Source of the DNA: Skermanella stibiiresistens SB22
GTDB lineage: Bacteria > Pseudomonadota > Alphaproteobacteria > Azospirillales > Azospirillaceae
Direction: 5' to 3'
DNA: 44,019 nt
Assembly: GCF_000576635.1 (NCBI RefSeq)
Contig: NZ_AVFL01000042.1
Span: forward strand, 1 to 44,019
Shown here: positions 1 to 8,451 of the stretch, one piece after another
Layout: every line of letters starts with the position of its first letter
How positions within the stretch are numbered: position 1 is the first letter of the stretch
Program-made: the position numbers and the translations under genes
Notes under the pieces: generated by a model
The model's input: only the letters and a program-made list of their open reading frames with translations
Told to the model about the DNA's origin: nothing
The model's database searches: none

Positions 1-923
1 CCCAGACCGCCCGCCATGCTGTCGGCGCCCAGACCGCCATCAAGTGTATCGTCACCGCCACCTCCGGCTAGCGTGTCGTTGCCCGCCATTCCTAGGATCG
101 TATCATTACCGGCTAAACCATCTATGCTGTCGTTATTAGCGCTCCCAGCGAGGCTGTCATCCCCGCTGGTTGCTTGATTATCTTGATCATCGTTCGTGAT
201 GGTGCTCCAGGCGACATAGTTGGTGCCGCGGATGGCGCCGGTTGGTGGCTGCAGAACCACTGCAAACTCTTCATCAGTTTCCAGGACGGTGTCACCGGCC
301 ACATTGATCGTGATTGTCTTAGTGGTCTCTCCAGGGGCAAACTCCACAGTCCCTGAGGGCAGCCTGTTTTCGCTGAAATCAGATGCACTGGCTGCGTTTC
401 CCCCAGTGCCGATTATGCTGTAAGAAACCGTCGATGTACCGGTGGTCGGGCCAGAACGTGTCACCGTGAAGGTGAACGGCGTCGTGCCGCTGTTGCCCTC
501 CGCCTCGGCCGTGTAAGTTGCTGAAATGTTAATGACCGGTAATGTGCCAACTTCATCGTTCGTGATGGTGCTCCAGGCGACATAGTTGGTGCCGCGGATG
601 GCGCCGGTTGGTGGCTGCAGAACCACTGCAAACTCTTCATCAGTTTCCAGGACGGTGTCACCGGCCACATTGATCGTGATTGTCTTAGTGGTCTCTCCAG
701 GGGCAAACTCCACAGTCCCTGAGGGCAGCCTGTTTTCGCTGAAATCAGATGCACTGGCTGCGTTTCCCCCAGTGCCGATTATGCTGTAAGAAACCGTCGA
801 TGTACCGGTGGTCGGGCCAGAACGTGTCACCGTGAAGATGAACGGCGTCGTGCCGCTGTTGCCCTCCGCCTCGGCCGTGTCAGTTGCTGAAATGTTAATG
901 ACCGGTAATTGTTGGTCTGACAT
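1..923 (-). CDS. Calx-beta / RTX-repeat secreted protein, N-terminal part (runs off the window)
   Basis: An open frame runs from ATG at 923-921 to the window edge without a stop, giving about 307 residues. The start has a Shine-Dalgarno-like AGGA seven bases upstream. The protein begins [20 protein letters not shown] and contains two successive Calx-beta-type modules, recognised by the [21 protein letters not shown] and [14 protein letters not shown] strings, at about residues 5-125 and 127-247. Glycine/aspartate nonapeptide repeats of the hemolysin type follow ([17 protein letters not shown] and similar). Proteins of this architecture are normally calcium-binding and exported by a type I secretion system through a C-terminal signal, which would lie outside the window. 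No signal peptide is visible, which fits. The two Calx-beta modules are nearly identical in DNA, and base composition is lower in GC than the rest of the window. Function (adhesin, matrix protein or enzyme) cannot be told from this part. Confidence 0.85.
   Translation of the reverse strand, partial: MSDQQLPVINISATDTAEAEGNSGTTPFIFTVTRSGPTTGTSTVSYSIIGTGGNAASASDFSENRLPSGTVEFAPGETTKTITINVAGDTVLETDEEFAVVLQPPTGAIRGTNYVAWSTITNDEVGTLPVINISATYTAEAEGNSGTTPFTFTVTRSGPTTGTSTVSYSIIGTGGNAASASDFSENRLPSGTVEFAPGETTKTITINVAGDTVLETDEEFAVVLQPPTGAIRGTNYVAWSTITNDDQDNQATSGDDSLAGSANNDSIDGLAGNDTILGMAGNDTLAGGGGDDTLDGGLGADSMAGGL
188..909. repeat. Tandem direct repeat of 356 bp (period 366 bp) encoding the two Calx-beta modules
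   Basis: Copies at 188-543 and 554-909 align without gaps at an offset of 366 bases (122 codons). By eye I find only two differences: one near position 468/834 (ggtg versus gatg) and one near 514/880 (taagtt versus cagttg). They are separated by 10 bases of unique sequence. The reading frame is preserved, so this is an in-frame module duplication that is either very recent or kept uniform by gene conversion. Confidence 0.95.
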
Positions 924-1376
924 CGTTGTTTCCTGCAAATTATAAGGTTAGGACCGGCGATATATCTCATCATCGGTTAAAAATATGTGCCTATACACAG
1001 AGAAACGCTAAGAAACAGATGTCATAACGTTGACGTTCTTGTTGTTCTCCATGTTAACCATAAATCCTCCATACTACTAATGGCAAATATGATTAAATAA
1101 TAGTAACGTGAAACCCGGCAACCTTAATCCTTAGCTCAAGACAGTGATAGTCATTGGACCTAAAGCAATTTCTCCAAACCTAATGGGTATGGTGACGACA
1201 CAGCTGTACAAAACGGTTAGCTTCGCGACAAGCTTTGAGGAGTTGTTATTTCCGGCTTCAAGCCGAAAGGACTGTGAAATCACTAGACCTCTAGCTTACA
1301 TTTGGAGTCGCTACCAATCAGGTTGGATAGTGCGAATGTCGGAAGAGGTTCCGGCACTCGGCTGGGCTGTAGAGCT
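924..1376. other. AT-richer intergenic region upstream of the RTX gene; no convincing gene
   Basis: This 450-base stretch is clearly AT-richer than the rest of the window and must hold the promoter of the leftward RTX gene. On the minus strand a 17-codon mini-ORF (ATG at 1061-1059, stop at 1010-1008, product beginning MVNMENNKNVN) follows a strong GGAGG motif. It could be a leader peptide or chance. An 84-codon open frame on the plus strand (1144-1398) has no recognisable content and runs into the IS end, so I do not call it. Confidence 0.5.
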
Positions 1377-1406
1377 TGGGCGGATTCAAGTTCCGTAGCG
1401 AACACC
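1377..1406. repeat. Left terminal inverted repeat of the IS30-family element
   Basis: The 30 bases pair with the reverse complement of 2455-2484 except for four mismatches in the middle. The reading frame of the transposase, if the internal stop is ignored, ends inside this repeat at 1386-1388. Confidence 0.85.
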
Positions 1407-2398
1407 CTCCGCATTTGATGACGTGACGGCGTTGTCGGCGTTATCCACCAGCGCGGCGAACACCTCGTCGGGGGTCACGAAGCCGAGCGTCTTGCGCGGC
1501 CGACCATTGCGCCGGGCGGCGATCACGTCGAGTTAGGTCTGCGACCACACCGACAGGTTGGTGCCCTTGGGTAGGTACTGGCGCAATAGGCCGTTGGTGT
1601 TCTCGTTGGAGCCACGCTGCCAAGGGGCATGCGGGTCGGCGAAGTAAACGCGTAGGCCCGTGAGCGCGGCCAGTTCCTTGTGCCGCGCCATCTCCTTGCC
1701 CTGGTCGTAGGTCAGGGTGAGGCGCAGCGGTGTCGGCACCGCCAGCAGGCCGGCAGCGAAACCATTGCGTGCCGTCTCCGCCTTGGCGTCCGTCAGCTTG
1801 ATCAGGACCAGCTTGCGGCTGGTGTGCTCGACCAGCGTACCGACCGAGGAACGGTTGCCGGCCCCCTTGATCACGTCGCCCTCCCAATACCCGGGCACCA
1901 GGCGTCCCTCCACCTCCGCCGGCCGTTCGCGGATGCTGGTCATGTCGCAGATCCGACCCCGCCGTTCACCATCCTTGGACCGCCGGCCGCGCTGCGGCTT
2001 GCCCTGACGCAGGCAGGCGAGCAACTCGCGCCGCAGCTCACCGCGCGGCACGGCGTAGATCGCCTCGTGCGACACTCGGAGTCCGGACGACACTTCCATT
2101 CCCTCCTCCAGGCGCTTGCGCCTCCCGGCGATCTGCTCCGGCGACCACTGCAGCCGCAGCAGATCGCCACCTCGGCAAACCGAGGGCTATCCAGTGCGAG
2201 CTTGGCCCGGCGTCTCGATCGGTCCCGCCGCGCTGCCGCCGCGATCTGCGCTGAGCCAGCAGCGTAGTTGCCGTCCTGTTCCCGGCCGCGCCCGATCGCC
2301 GTACTGATCACGCTGGGCGAGCGGCCAAGCTCCCGCGCGATTGCCCGCACGCCCCAGCCATCTTTCCGCCGCAGATCGATCGTCACCCGGTCTTCCAT
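1386..2398 (-). pseudogene. IS30-family transposase with one frameshift and one nonsense codon
   Basis: The N-terminus (ATG at 2398) carries the IS30-type helix-turn-helix start, with the strings WGVRAIARELGRSPSVIS and RGREQDGNYAA. Around 2166-2168 the frame breaks after DSPRFAEVA. Restoring one missing base continues as DLLRLQWSPEQIAGRRKRLEEG and then SHEAIYAVPRGELRRELL in another frame. The DDE catalytic core is intact in sequence: GYWEGDVIKG (first Asp), TYDQGKEMA (second Asp) and NENTNGLLRQYLPKG (Glu). A TAA at 1535-1533 interrupts the conserved C-terminal stretch, which resumes as LDVIAARRNGRPRKTLGF and ends at 1386. Two independent lesions make this a clear pseudogene. Homologous fragments elsewhere in the genome would show whether active copies remain. 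Confidence 0.92.
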
Positions 2399-2454
2399 TG
2401 TCCAGCTTCCGTCGTTGCCTCTGCTCTCACCTCTCCTGCTCCCTGAGCAGAGGT

Positions 2455-2484
2455 GGTGTTCGCTATGATATTTGAATCCGCCCA
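2455..2484. repeat. Right terminal inverted repeat of the IS30-family element
   Basis: Partner of the repeat at 1377-1406, and lying about 55 bases upstream of the transposase start codon. The sequence immediately outside (AGTTAGAG) continues straight into the DUF4268 coding remnant. Confidence 0.85.
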
Positions 2485-3284
2485 GTTAGAGTGCACGGAT
2501 CACAGCCACCTCGGTCAGCTTCTGACCTATGCCTCCGGTCTCGACCCGGTAACAATCGTCTGGATTGCCGCGCACTTTACTGAGGAGCACCGCGCAGCAC
2601 TCGACTGGCTGAACAAGATCACCGATGAGAGCTTCCGCTTCTTCGGTCTGGAGGTCGAGTTGTGGCGGATCGGAGACTTGCCCGCCGCCCCAAAGTTCAA
2701 CATCGTATCCAAGCAAACGACTGGTCACGCTCGGTCGCCCAGGCCGCGCGCGCGATTGACGACGCCGAGCTCTCCAAGACACGGATGACGCAACGGTCCT
2801 ATTGGGGTGAGTACCATCTTGCGCTCGACAGAGCGGGCGGTCCGGTTTCGGGAAATCGCAAGCCGCAGCCGCAGCTTGGATGACCTATCCCATAGGCCGA
2901 AGCGGCTTCAACCTTGGAGCCGTGATGATCCGCCCAAAGAAACAGATCCAGGCGGAGCTACATATTTCGGGAGATTACGCGAAATCCTTCTTCGGTCTTC
3001 TGAGGCAGCAGAAAGAAACAGTCGAGCAGGAACTCGGCTATTGGTTAGAATGGGAGGAACTTACCTCCCGTCAAGGTAGTCGGATATCGGTATATCTGAA
3101 TGACGTCGATCCCGAGGACGAGTCCGATTAGCCGCGCCAGCACGAATGGTTGGCCGTACGGCTGAATGACATGCATCGAGTTTTCGCATCTCGTGTCCGC
3201 GCTCTGAATGCAGATACCTGGCAGCCGGACAATGCCGAAAACATAACCATGCCTGTCGATCTTGTGCACGATCGCGGTGGATGA
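2485..3284 (+). pseudogene. DUF4268-family protein remnant, 5' truncated by the IS and broken three more times
   Basis: Joining three plus-strand frames rebuilds a continuous protein. The pieces are QLECTDHSHLGQLLTYASG to KFNIVSK (up to about 2712), then NDWSRSVAQAARAIDDAEL to KPQPQ (2715 to about 2874), then MTYPIGRSGFNLGAVMI to DPEDESD (2880-3128). Each junction is explained by loss of a single base, near 2713 and near 2876. A TAG at 3129-3131 then replaces what reads naturally as TGG, because the same frame continues PRQHEWLAVRLNDMHRVFASR to a TGA at 3282-3284. I recognise the HLGQLLTYA, EHRAALDWLN and FFGLEVELWRIGD strings as those of DUF4268 proteins, a nuclease-like family of unknown role often found in accessory regions. 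The N-terminus is missing at the IS boundary. Confidence 0.8.
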
Positions 3285-3465
3285 CGATGGGAATCAACCT
3301 CGTCGCCGCCGTTGCCGATGGAGACTGCGCACCGGCTGCGGTCTCGGCTCAACAGGGGAAACCCATGGCAGAAGCAAAAAAAATGTGACTTTGCTTCTGG
3401 TGATTGCTACGTGATTGTTCTGCGATGCGATTGCAGCTAAACGCGCTGCTAAGTGCTTGAAAAAG

Positions 3466-3542
3466 TGGCGCGCCCGAAGAGATTCGAACTCCTAGCCTTC
3501 TGATCCGTAGTCAGATGCTCTATCCAGTTGAGCTACGGGCGC
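3466..3542 (-). tRNA. tRNA-Arg, anticodon ACG
   Basis: Read on the minus strand, a full cloverleaf is visible. The acceptor arm GCGCCCG pairs with CGGGCGC, and there is a D arm containing AGCTCAACTGGATAGAGC. The anticodon stem TCTGA/TCAGA holds the loop CTACGGA, giving anticodon ACG. The T arm has GTTCGAATC. The discriminator is G and the terminal CCA is encoded (complement of 3468-3466). The 3' end points towards the low-GC, IS-containing stretch to the left. Confidence 0.97.
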
Positions 3543-3574
3543 TTACCATTTTCTCGACACCCCTCGCGGGGCAC

Positions 3575-3606
3575 CGCCTCTCGCGAGGCGTTGGACCGTG
3601 CGGTCC
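3575..3606 (-). terminator. Two small GC-rich hairpins between the ggt-like gene and tRNA-Arg
   Basis: CGCCTC-TCGC-GAGGCG (3575-3590) and GGACCG-TG-CGGTCC (3593-3606) are adjacent perfect short hairpins. They lie downstream of the leftward gene ending at 3690. There is no clear U-run, so termination is only a possibility. Confidence 0.3.
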
Positions 3607-3689
3607 GTCGTGGAGCCGGAAACTAGCCAATGAGTTGGCGCCACGCAAGGCCCTTCTGCAAGAAATTTTGCCGCCTCCTCGGACAGGCC

Positions 3690-5300
3690 TCAGAACGCCG
3701 CGACCGCACCGTCGGAGCGGCAGTCGAAGGCGCCCTCGATCGTGCCGTTGGGGTGCAGCACCAAGGCGCCGGCGTGGCCCATCATGTCGCTGAAGGGGGC
3801 GACCACCTCAACGTCGTGGCCGGCGGCGCGTAGGGCCTCGATCACGGCGGGGTCGACGCGGGATTCCAGCTTCAGGTTGGTGCTGGCGGCTCCCCACGTC
3901 CGGCCCAGCAGCCAGCGCGGCGCCGTCACCGCCGTTTGCAGCGACTGGCCGAACAAGCCATAGCGGCTGAACACCGCCGCCTGGGTCTGCGGCTGCCCCT
4001 CGCCGCCCATCGTGCCATAGGGCATGACGCGGCCATCGTCGAACCGGGCCAGGGCCGGGTTCAGCGTGTGGAACGGGCGCATGCCGGGGACCAGCGCGTT
4101 GACGGCGGCCGGGTCGAGCGAGAAGCTGGAGCCGCGGTTCTGCCACAGCACGCCGGTGTCGCCCGCGATCACGCCGGAGCCGAATTCCCAGTAGGTGCTC
4201 TGGATGAAGCTGACCGCCCTGCCCTGTCCGTCGATCGCTCCCATCCAGATCGTGTCGGCCGGCGGGCCGGACTGGGGCCAGGGCAGCGCCCGCTCCGGGT
4301 CGATCCTGCCGGCCAGATCGGCCAGGGAGGCCTCCTCCAGGAAGTGGAAGGGATCGACCGCCATGCGCGCCGGATCGCTAACATGGCGGTCGCGCACCAG
4401 GAAGGCTTGCTTGGTCGCCTCGACCAAGCCGTGGACATGGGCGAAGCCCTCCGCCTCGGTCACGCCCAGCCGGTCGAACAGCGCCAGGATCATCAGCGAG
4501 GCCAGCCCCTGGGTCGGCGGCGTCATGTTGTACAGGCTGGCGTTCCGCAGGCGGACGCTCAGCGGCGTCACCTCGCGGGCGTGGTGGGCCTCCAGGTCGG
4601 CCAGCGCCACGGGGCTGCCGGCGGCCTGAAGCCCCGCCGCCAGGGCGCGGGCGAGATCGCCGCGGTAGAAGTCCTCGACGCCGGCGGCGGCGATCCGCTC
4701 CAGCGAGGCGGCCAAGGCCGGCTGGCGGAACCGGGCGCCTTGCGCCGGCACGGCGCCGCCGGGCAGGAAGATCGGCGCGAAGCCGGGCACGTCCTCCAGC
4801 TCGGGACGCTTGTCCGCCGTGAAGCGGGCTTGGCCGCCGGTCGCGGGCATGCCCTCGCGGGCGTAGTGGATGGCGTCCTCCAGCAGGCGGGACAGCGGCA
4901 ACGCCGGCTTGCCGCCAGATCCCCCACCGGCCCAGCGCCGGCTGACCTCCAGGGCCTTGCCCCAGCCGGACACCGTGCCAGCGACCGTGTTGGCGGCCAG
5001 CGGGCCGCGGCTGGGGATGACCGCGTGGCCGTTGGCGCGGTAAAGCTCGGGAAGGGCCCCCGCCGCGGCGGCGCCGCAGGCGTCGATCGCGACGGGCGCT
5101 TGGCCGGGCTCGGCGATCAGCCAGAAGCCGTCGCCGCCGATGCCGTTCATGTGGGGATAGACCACCGCGACGGTGGAGGCCGCAGCGACCATCGCCTCGA
5201 CCGCGTCACCGCCATCGCGCAGCACGGACAATCCCGCTTGCGCCGCCAGATGGTGGGGGGCCACAACCATGCCCCGGCGGGCGGACGACGTGTTCAGCAT
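3690..5300 (-). CDS. Gamma-glutamyltransferase-family N-terminal-nucleophile hydrolase
   Basis: The 536-residue product is a full-length Ggt-fold enzyme, normally a proenzyme that cleaves itself before a catalytic threonine. Conserved blocks are GMVVAPHHLAAQAGLSVL and VVYPHMNGIGGDGFWLI near the N-terminus, then SLYNMTPPTQGLASLMIL. The expected nucleophile is Thr350 in ADTIWMGAIDGQG, followed by YWEFGSGV and TMGGEGQPQ. The APHHLA and VVYPHMNGIGGDGF blocks remind me more of oxamate amidohydrolase-like (HpxW-type) members than of classical glutathione hydrolase, but this is a weak call. I chose ATG at 5300 because GGGAGA lies eight bases upstream and the conserved sequence begins just after it. 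TTG at 5381 or ATG at 5363 would add a non-conserved leader. No signal peptide is seen from 5300, so a cytoplasmic role is likely. Confidence 0.88.
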   Translation of the reverse strand: MLNTSSARRGMVVAPHHLAAQAGLSVLRDGGDAVEAMVAAASTVAVVYPHMNGIGGDGFWLIAEPGQAPVAIDACGAAAAGALPELYRANGHAVIPSRGPLAANTVAGTVSGWGKALEVSRRWAGGGSGGKPALPLSRLLEDAIHYAREGMPATGGQARFTADKRPELEDVPGFAPIFLPGGAVPAQGARFRQPALAASLERIAAAGVEDFYRGDLARALAAGLQAAGSPVALADLEAHHAREVTPLSVRLRNASLYNMTPPTQGLASLMILALFDRLGVTEAEGFAHVHGLVEATKQAFLVRDRHVSDPARMAVDPFHFLEEASLADLAGRIDPERALPWPQSGPPADTIWMGAIDGQGRAVSFIQSTYWEFGSGVIAGDTGVLWQNRGSSFSLDPAAVNALVPGMRPFHTLNPALARFDDGRVMPYGTMGGEGQPQTQAAVFSRYGLFGQSLQTAVTAPRWLLGRTWGAASTNLKLESRVDPAVIEALRAAGHDVEVVAPFSDMMGHAGALVLHPNGTIEGAFDCRSDGAVAAF

Positions 5301-5442
5301 GCCTTGTTCTCCCAAGTCCTGCGCGGTGGAGCCGGTGTGCTGGCCGATCGCCCCGCGCGGCATAGTTCCCTGTGTGACCAATGCTTAGAAGGTTAAGGCA
5401 TTGGGTGCAATCCCGCTTTGAAAACATGGGGAGCAGGTGGTC

Positions 5443-5913
5443 ATGACGCGCTTACCGGTCGTTCTCGCCGTTCTGGTTCATCTGGTCCTGGTCCCCATCC
5501 TGGCCCCCATCTCGCCCTCCACCGCGGCCCTCGCGGCGGAGACGGCGCCGGCCAGCGCCGACGCGGCGGAGAAGCCGGCCATCGTCGCGGTGATCCAGGG
5601 ACAGCTCGACGCGTTCCAGCGGGATGACGCCGATGCCGCCTTCGGCTACGCCAGCCCGATGATCCAGGGCATGTTCGGCTCGCCCGCCACCTTCATCGGC
5701 ATGGTGCGGCAGGGCTATCCGCCGGTCTACCGGCCGCGCGGCGTCGATTTCCTGGATCTCGCGGTGGTCGACGGCCGGCTGACCCAGCGGGTGCTGCTGG
5801 TCGGGCCGGACGGGGCCGCCGTCGTGGCGCTCTATTTCATGGAGCGGCAGCCCGATGGCGCGTGGCGGATCGACGGCTGCGTGCTGCTCGAGGCTCCCGG
5901 CCGGAGCGCCTGA
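5443..5913 (+). CDS. DUF4864-family secreted protein
   Basis: The 156-residue product starts with a clear Sec signal peptide (Thr-Arg, then a hydrophobic stretch [19 protein letters not shown], with cleavage likely near AALAAE). The mature part has the DUF4864 pattern: [41 protein letters not shown] and a C-terminal WRIDGC segment. The fold is expected to be NTF2-like/ketosteroid-isomerase-like, and no activity is established. ATG at 5443 is preferred to GTG at 5437 because GGGGAGCAGG sits at a suitable distance. It points away from the ggt-like gene and is followed after about 100 bases by the phosphoribosyltransferase gene. Confidence 0.82.
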   Translation: MTRLPVVLAVLVHLVLVPILAPISPSTAALAAETAPASADAAEKPAIVAVIQGQLDAFQRDDADAAFGYASPMIQGMFGSPATFIGMVRQGYPPVYRPRGVDFLDLAVVDGRLTQRVLLVGPDGAAVVALYFMERQPDGAWRIDGCVLLEAPGRSA

Positions 5914-6011
5914 TTGCCGCAGGGCGGCGGGTGCGTTATAAGCGGCCGATCACCTTGATCGGATCATCGCGATCAAGAAATCATGATCGACAGTCGTGCT
6001 GGAGAATGGCC

Positions 6012-6497
6012 GTGGCCGATAAGGACAGCGTCAAGCATTTCCCCGTGTCGTGGGAAGAGTTGCACCGCCACGCCAAGGCCTTGGCCTGGCGCATGGCCGA
6101 AAAGGGCCCCTGGCAGGGCATCGTCGCGGTCACCCGCGGCGGCTTGGTGCCGGCGGCGATCATCGCCCGCGAGCTGGATATCCGGCTGATCGACACCGTC
6201 TGCATCTCCAGCTACGACCACCAGAACCAGCGCGAGGCCCGCGTGCTCAAGGGCTTCGACGGCGATGGCGAGGGCTGGCTGATCATCGACGACCTGGTGG
6301 ACACCGGCAAGACCGCCACCGTGCTGCGCAAGATGATCCCCAAGGCCCATTTCGCGACGATCTACGCCAAGCCCGCCGGGCGGCCGCTGGTCGACACCTT
6401 CATCACCGAGGTCAGCCAGGACACCTGGATCTACTTCCCCTGGGACGTCGAGCTTCAGTTCACCCAGCCGATCGCCCAGCAGCGCGGCGGCCTCTGA
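6012..6497 (+). CDS. gpt: Xanthine/guanine phosphoribosyltransferase
   Basis: The 161-residue product has the type I phosphoribosyltransferase signature [13 protein letters not shown] (PRPP-binding loop), preceded by [19 protein letters not shown] and followed by YFPWDVELQ near the C-terminus, as in Gpt. It would convert xanthine and guanine plus PRPP into XMP and GMP for purine salvage. The start is uncertain. GTG at 6012 has GGAG at 6001-6004 with seven bases of spacing, whereas ATG at 6006 would leave almost no spacing. The two differ by only two residues. It converges with the chemoreceptor gene to its right. Confidence 0.93.
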   Translation: MADKDSVKHFPVSWEELHRHAKALAWRMAEKGPWQGIVAVTRGGLVPAAIIARELDIRLIDTVCISSYDHQNQREARVLKGFDGDGEGWLIIDDLVDTGKTATVLRKMIPKAHFATIYAKPAGRPLVDTFITEVSQDTWIYFPWDVELQFTQPIAQQRGGL

Positions 6498-6545
6498 GCC
6501 ACCGCGCCGAAGGCGTCCATCACTCGGCCATCGGTCGGGAAGGCG

Positions 6546-8234
6546 TCACGCGCTCTTCACGCGCGTGATGAACTCGCCGACTTCGCGGCGGAGCGTGTCG
6601 GCCTGATGGGCGACGCCCGCCGCGACCTCCAGCACCTGTGACGCCGTGCGGCCGGTCTCGCCGGCGGCGCCATGGACACCGTTGATGTTGGAGCTGACCT
6701 CGTCGGTGCCGCGCGACGCCTCCTGGATGTTGCGGGCGATCTCGCGGGTGGCGCTGCCCTGCTCCTCGACCGCCGCCGCGATCACGGTGACGATCTCGTC
6801 GATCCGGGTGATCGTGCCGCCGATCGCCTGGATGGCGCCGACCGCGCCCGACGTGGCGGCCTGCATGCCGGCGATCTGGGTCGCGATGTCCTCGGTCGCC
6901 TTGGCCGTCTGGTTGGCGAGGTTCTTGACCTCCGACGCGACGATGGCGAAGCCCTTGCCGGCCTCCCCCGCCCGCGCCGCCTCGATCGTCGCGTTCAGCG
7001 CCAGCAGGTTGGTCTGGCTGGCGATGTCGCTGATCAGGTTGACGACCTCGCCGATCTTGTCGGCCGCCGCCACCAGGCTGGCGACGCTGCCATTGGTGCG
7101 CGCCACCTCGGACACGGCGACGGTCGCCACCCGCGAGGATTCGCTGACCTGCCGGCTGATCTCGTTGATCGAGCTGCTCAGTTCCTCCGCCGCCGCGGCG
7201 ACGGTCTGGACGTTGACGCGGGCCTGATCGGACGCGGCGGCCGCGGCGGAGGACTGGCGCGCGGTCTCCTCGGCGATGGCCGACATGGATTCCGACGACG
7301 ACCGCATCTCGACCGCCTGGGCCGACACCGCCTTGACCACCTCGTCGATGCCGACGCCGAAGTCGTGGGTCAGCCTCTCCAGGCTCTGGCGGCGGCGCTC
7401 GCGGGCCTCCTCGTCGGTCCGGCGCTGGTCCTCCAGCGTGGCGGCCCGGATCATGTTGTCGCGGAAGACGCCGACGGTGCGGGCCATCTCGCCGATCTCG
7501 TCGCCACGCTCGACACCCTTGACCTCGACACCGCTGTTCCCCTCGGCCAAGCGCATCATGGTGCCGGTGATCTCGCCCAGCGGGCCGGTCACCGTCTTCC
7601 GCACGATCACGATGGCGAGCGCCGCGGCCGAGCCGACGCCCAGCACGGTCAGCAGCGCCAGCACCCTCAGCATGGTGGCGTAGAACTGGTCGAGTTCGGC
7701 CGACGCGGCGCCGATCATGGCGGCGTTCAACGCGGCGATCTCCTGAAGCTCCTTGTTGAGCGCCTGACGGTTCGACCGGTTGGCGTCGTTGTCGCCGAAC
7801 AGCCTGGCGGCGGGGGCGCCGCTGGCGCGCCCGATCTCGACCAGCTTGGTCCGGAACGCCACGAAGTCGGCGGCGTTCTTCTCGGCCCGCGCGAACTGGG
7901 CCGCGTGCTCGGGCGGCACCAGCGCCTTCCATTCCGCCATCAGCGTCTCGATCGCCTTCAGGCTGCCCAGCAGCGGCTTGCCGAACTTGTCGATGCCCTC
8001 GGCGTTCTCGGCCATGTAGACGCCGCGCGAATCCATCACCACCGCGTTGACCAGCCCGTTGACGCGCTCGCCCAGCAGCGCCCGGGCCGATGCCGCCGTC
8101 ATGGTTTCGACTTCGCTGTCATATGTCCGCATGGTCATGACGCCAGCCGTCCCGATCAGTGCGGCGACCAAGCCAAGGAACCCCACCAGGGCATATATCT
8201 TGGTCGAAATCTTCAACGCGTGGAGCCGTTTCAT
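6546..8234 (-). CDS. Methyl-accepting chemotaxis protein (4HB-type sensor)
   Basis: The 562-residue receptor has TM1 at about residues 15-37, a roughly 150-residue periplasmic helical region rather than a Cache fold, and TM2 at about 185-210. A HAMP domain ([20 protein letters not shown]) follows, then a long cytoplasmic signalling domain. The hairpin tip [19 protein letters not shown] and following [18 protein letters not shown] are canonical, so it should couple to CheA/CheW. No NWETF-like CheR tether is present at the C-terminus (FITRVKSA). ATG at 8234 is chosen because GGAGGGG lies nine bases upstream; ATG at 8261 has a poorer site. No che genes are nearby, so this is an orphan receptor of unknown ligand. 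Confidence 0.92.
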   Translation of the reverse strand: MKRLHALKISTKIYALVGFLGLVAALIGTAGVMTMRTYDSEVETMTAASARALLGERVNGLVNAVVMDSRGVYMAENAEGIDKFGKPLLGSLKAIETLMAEWKALVPPEHAAQFARAEKNAADFVAFRTKLVEIGRASGAPAARLFGDNDANRSNRQALNKELQEIAALNAAMIGAASAELDQFYATMLRVLALLTVLGVGSAAALAIVIVRKTVTGPLGEITGTMMRLAEGNSGVEVKGVERGDEIGEMARTVGVFRDNMIRAATLEDQRRTDEEARERRRQSLERLTHDFGVGIDEVVKAVSAQAVEMRSSSESMSAIAEETARQSSAAAAASDQARVNVQTVAAAAEELSSSINEISRQVSESSRVATVAVSEVARTNGSVASLVAAADKIGEVVNLISDIASQTNLLALNATIEAARAGEAGKGFAIVASEVKNLANQTAKATEDIATQIAGMQAATSGAVGAIQAIGGTITRIDEIVTVIAAAVEEQGSATREIARNIQEASRGTDEVSSNINGVHGAAGETGRTASQVLEVAAGVAHQADTLRREVGEFITRVKSA

Positions 8235-8451
8235 CGGATGTCCCCTCCGGTTTTCCTTCATTCCCGGCGCGTGGCGAGAGTGCTTTCAGGTTTGTCTCGA
8301 ACCTTTGTAATCGACTTCACGCGCCTCAATCCGAGCCTAGAATTGACTCATCAGTGTTAATAATGATAAAATACTTTCTAAAGTATTTGTTCATATTGAT
8401 TTCGCTAACACGCCAATCTGCGGCATATAACCTTTGGACGATCTTGGTTCT
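8235..8451. other. AT-rich gap with a perfect 20-bp palindrome (8369-8388)
   Basis: This short gap separates the end of the leftward permease gene from the start of the leftward chemoreceptor gene, so it should hold the chemoreceptor promoter. AAATACTTT-CT-AAAGTATTT at 8369-8388 is a perfect inverted repeat in an otherwise AT-rich island. It could be an operator or a weak terminator for the ABC operon. I could not identify a confident sigma28 or sigma70 promoter. Confidence 0.4.

Larger units (their letters stand above)
1377..2484 (-). mobile_element. IS30-family insertion sequence, about 1.1 kb, inactive
   Basis: The element is bounded by imperfect 30-bp inverted repeats at 1377-1406 and 2455-2484, which match at 26 of 30 positions. 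Both begin TGGGCGGATTCAA and end TAGCGAACACC when read inward. Between them lies one leftward transposase gene of the IS30 type. The total of about 1108 bp fits the usual 1.0-1.25 kb of the family. No clear target-site duplication is visible; the family makes very short ones. The right end abuts the truncated DUF4268 gene, so the element probably landed in that gene. The transposase is disabled by a frameshift and a stop, so movement would need a transposase in trans. Confidence 0.88.

Noticed and set aside
122-754. Two nearly identical minus-strand frames (122-388, 461-754) and matching plus-strand frames
   Set aside because: They are shadows of the duplicated Calx-beta modules in other frames; the true frame is the one starting at 923.
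188-909. CRISPR-like repeats
   Set aside because: Only two long copies, no short repeats with unique spacers; they code for protein modules.
1144-1398. 84-codon plus-strand open frame left of the IS
   Set aside because: No ribosome site or recognisable content; it runs into the IS inverted repeat and overlaps the natural end of the transposase.
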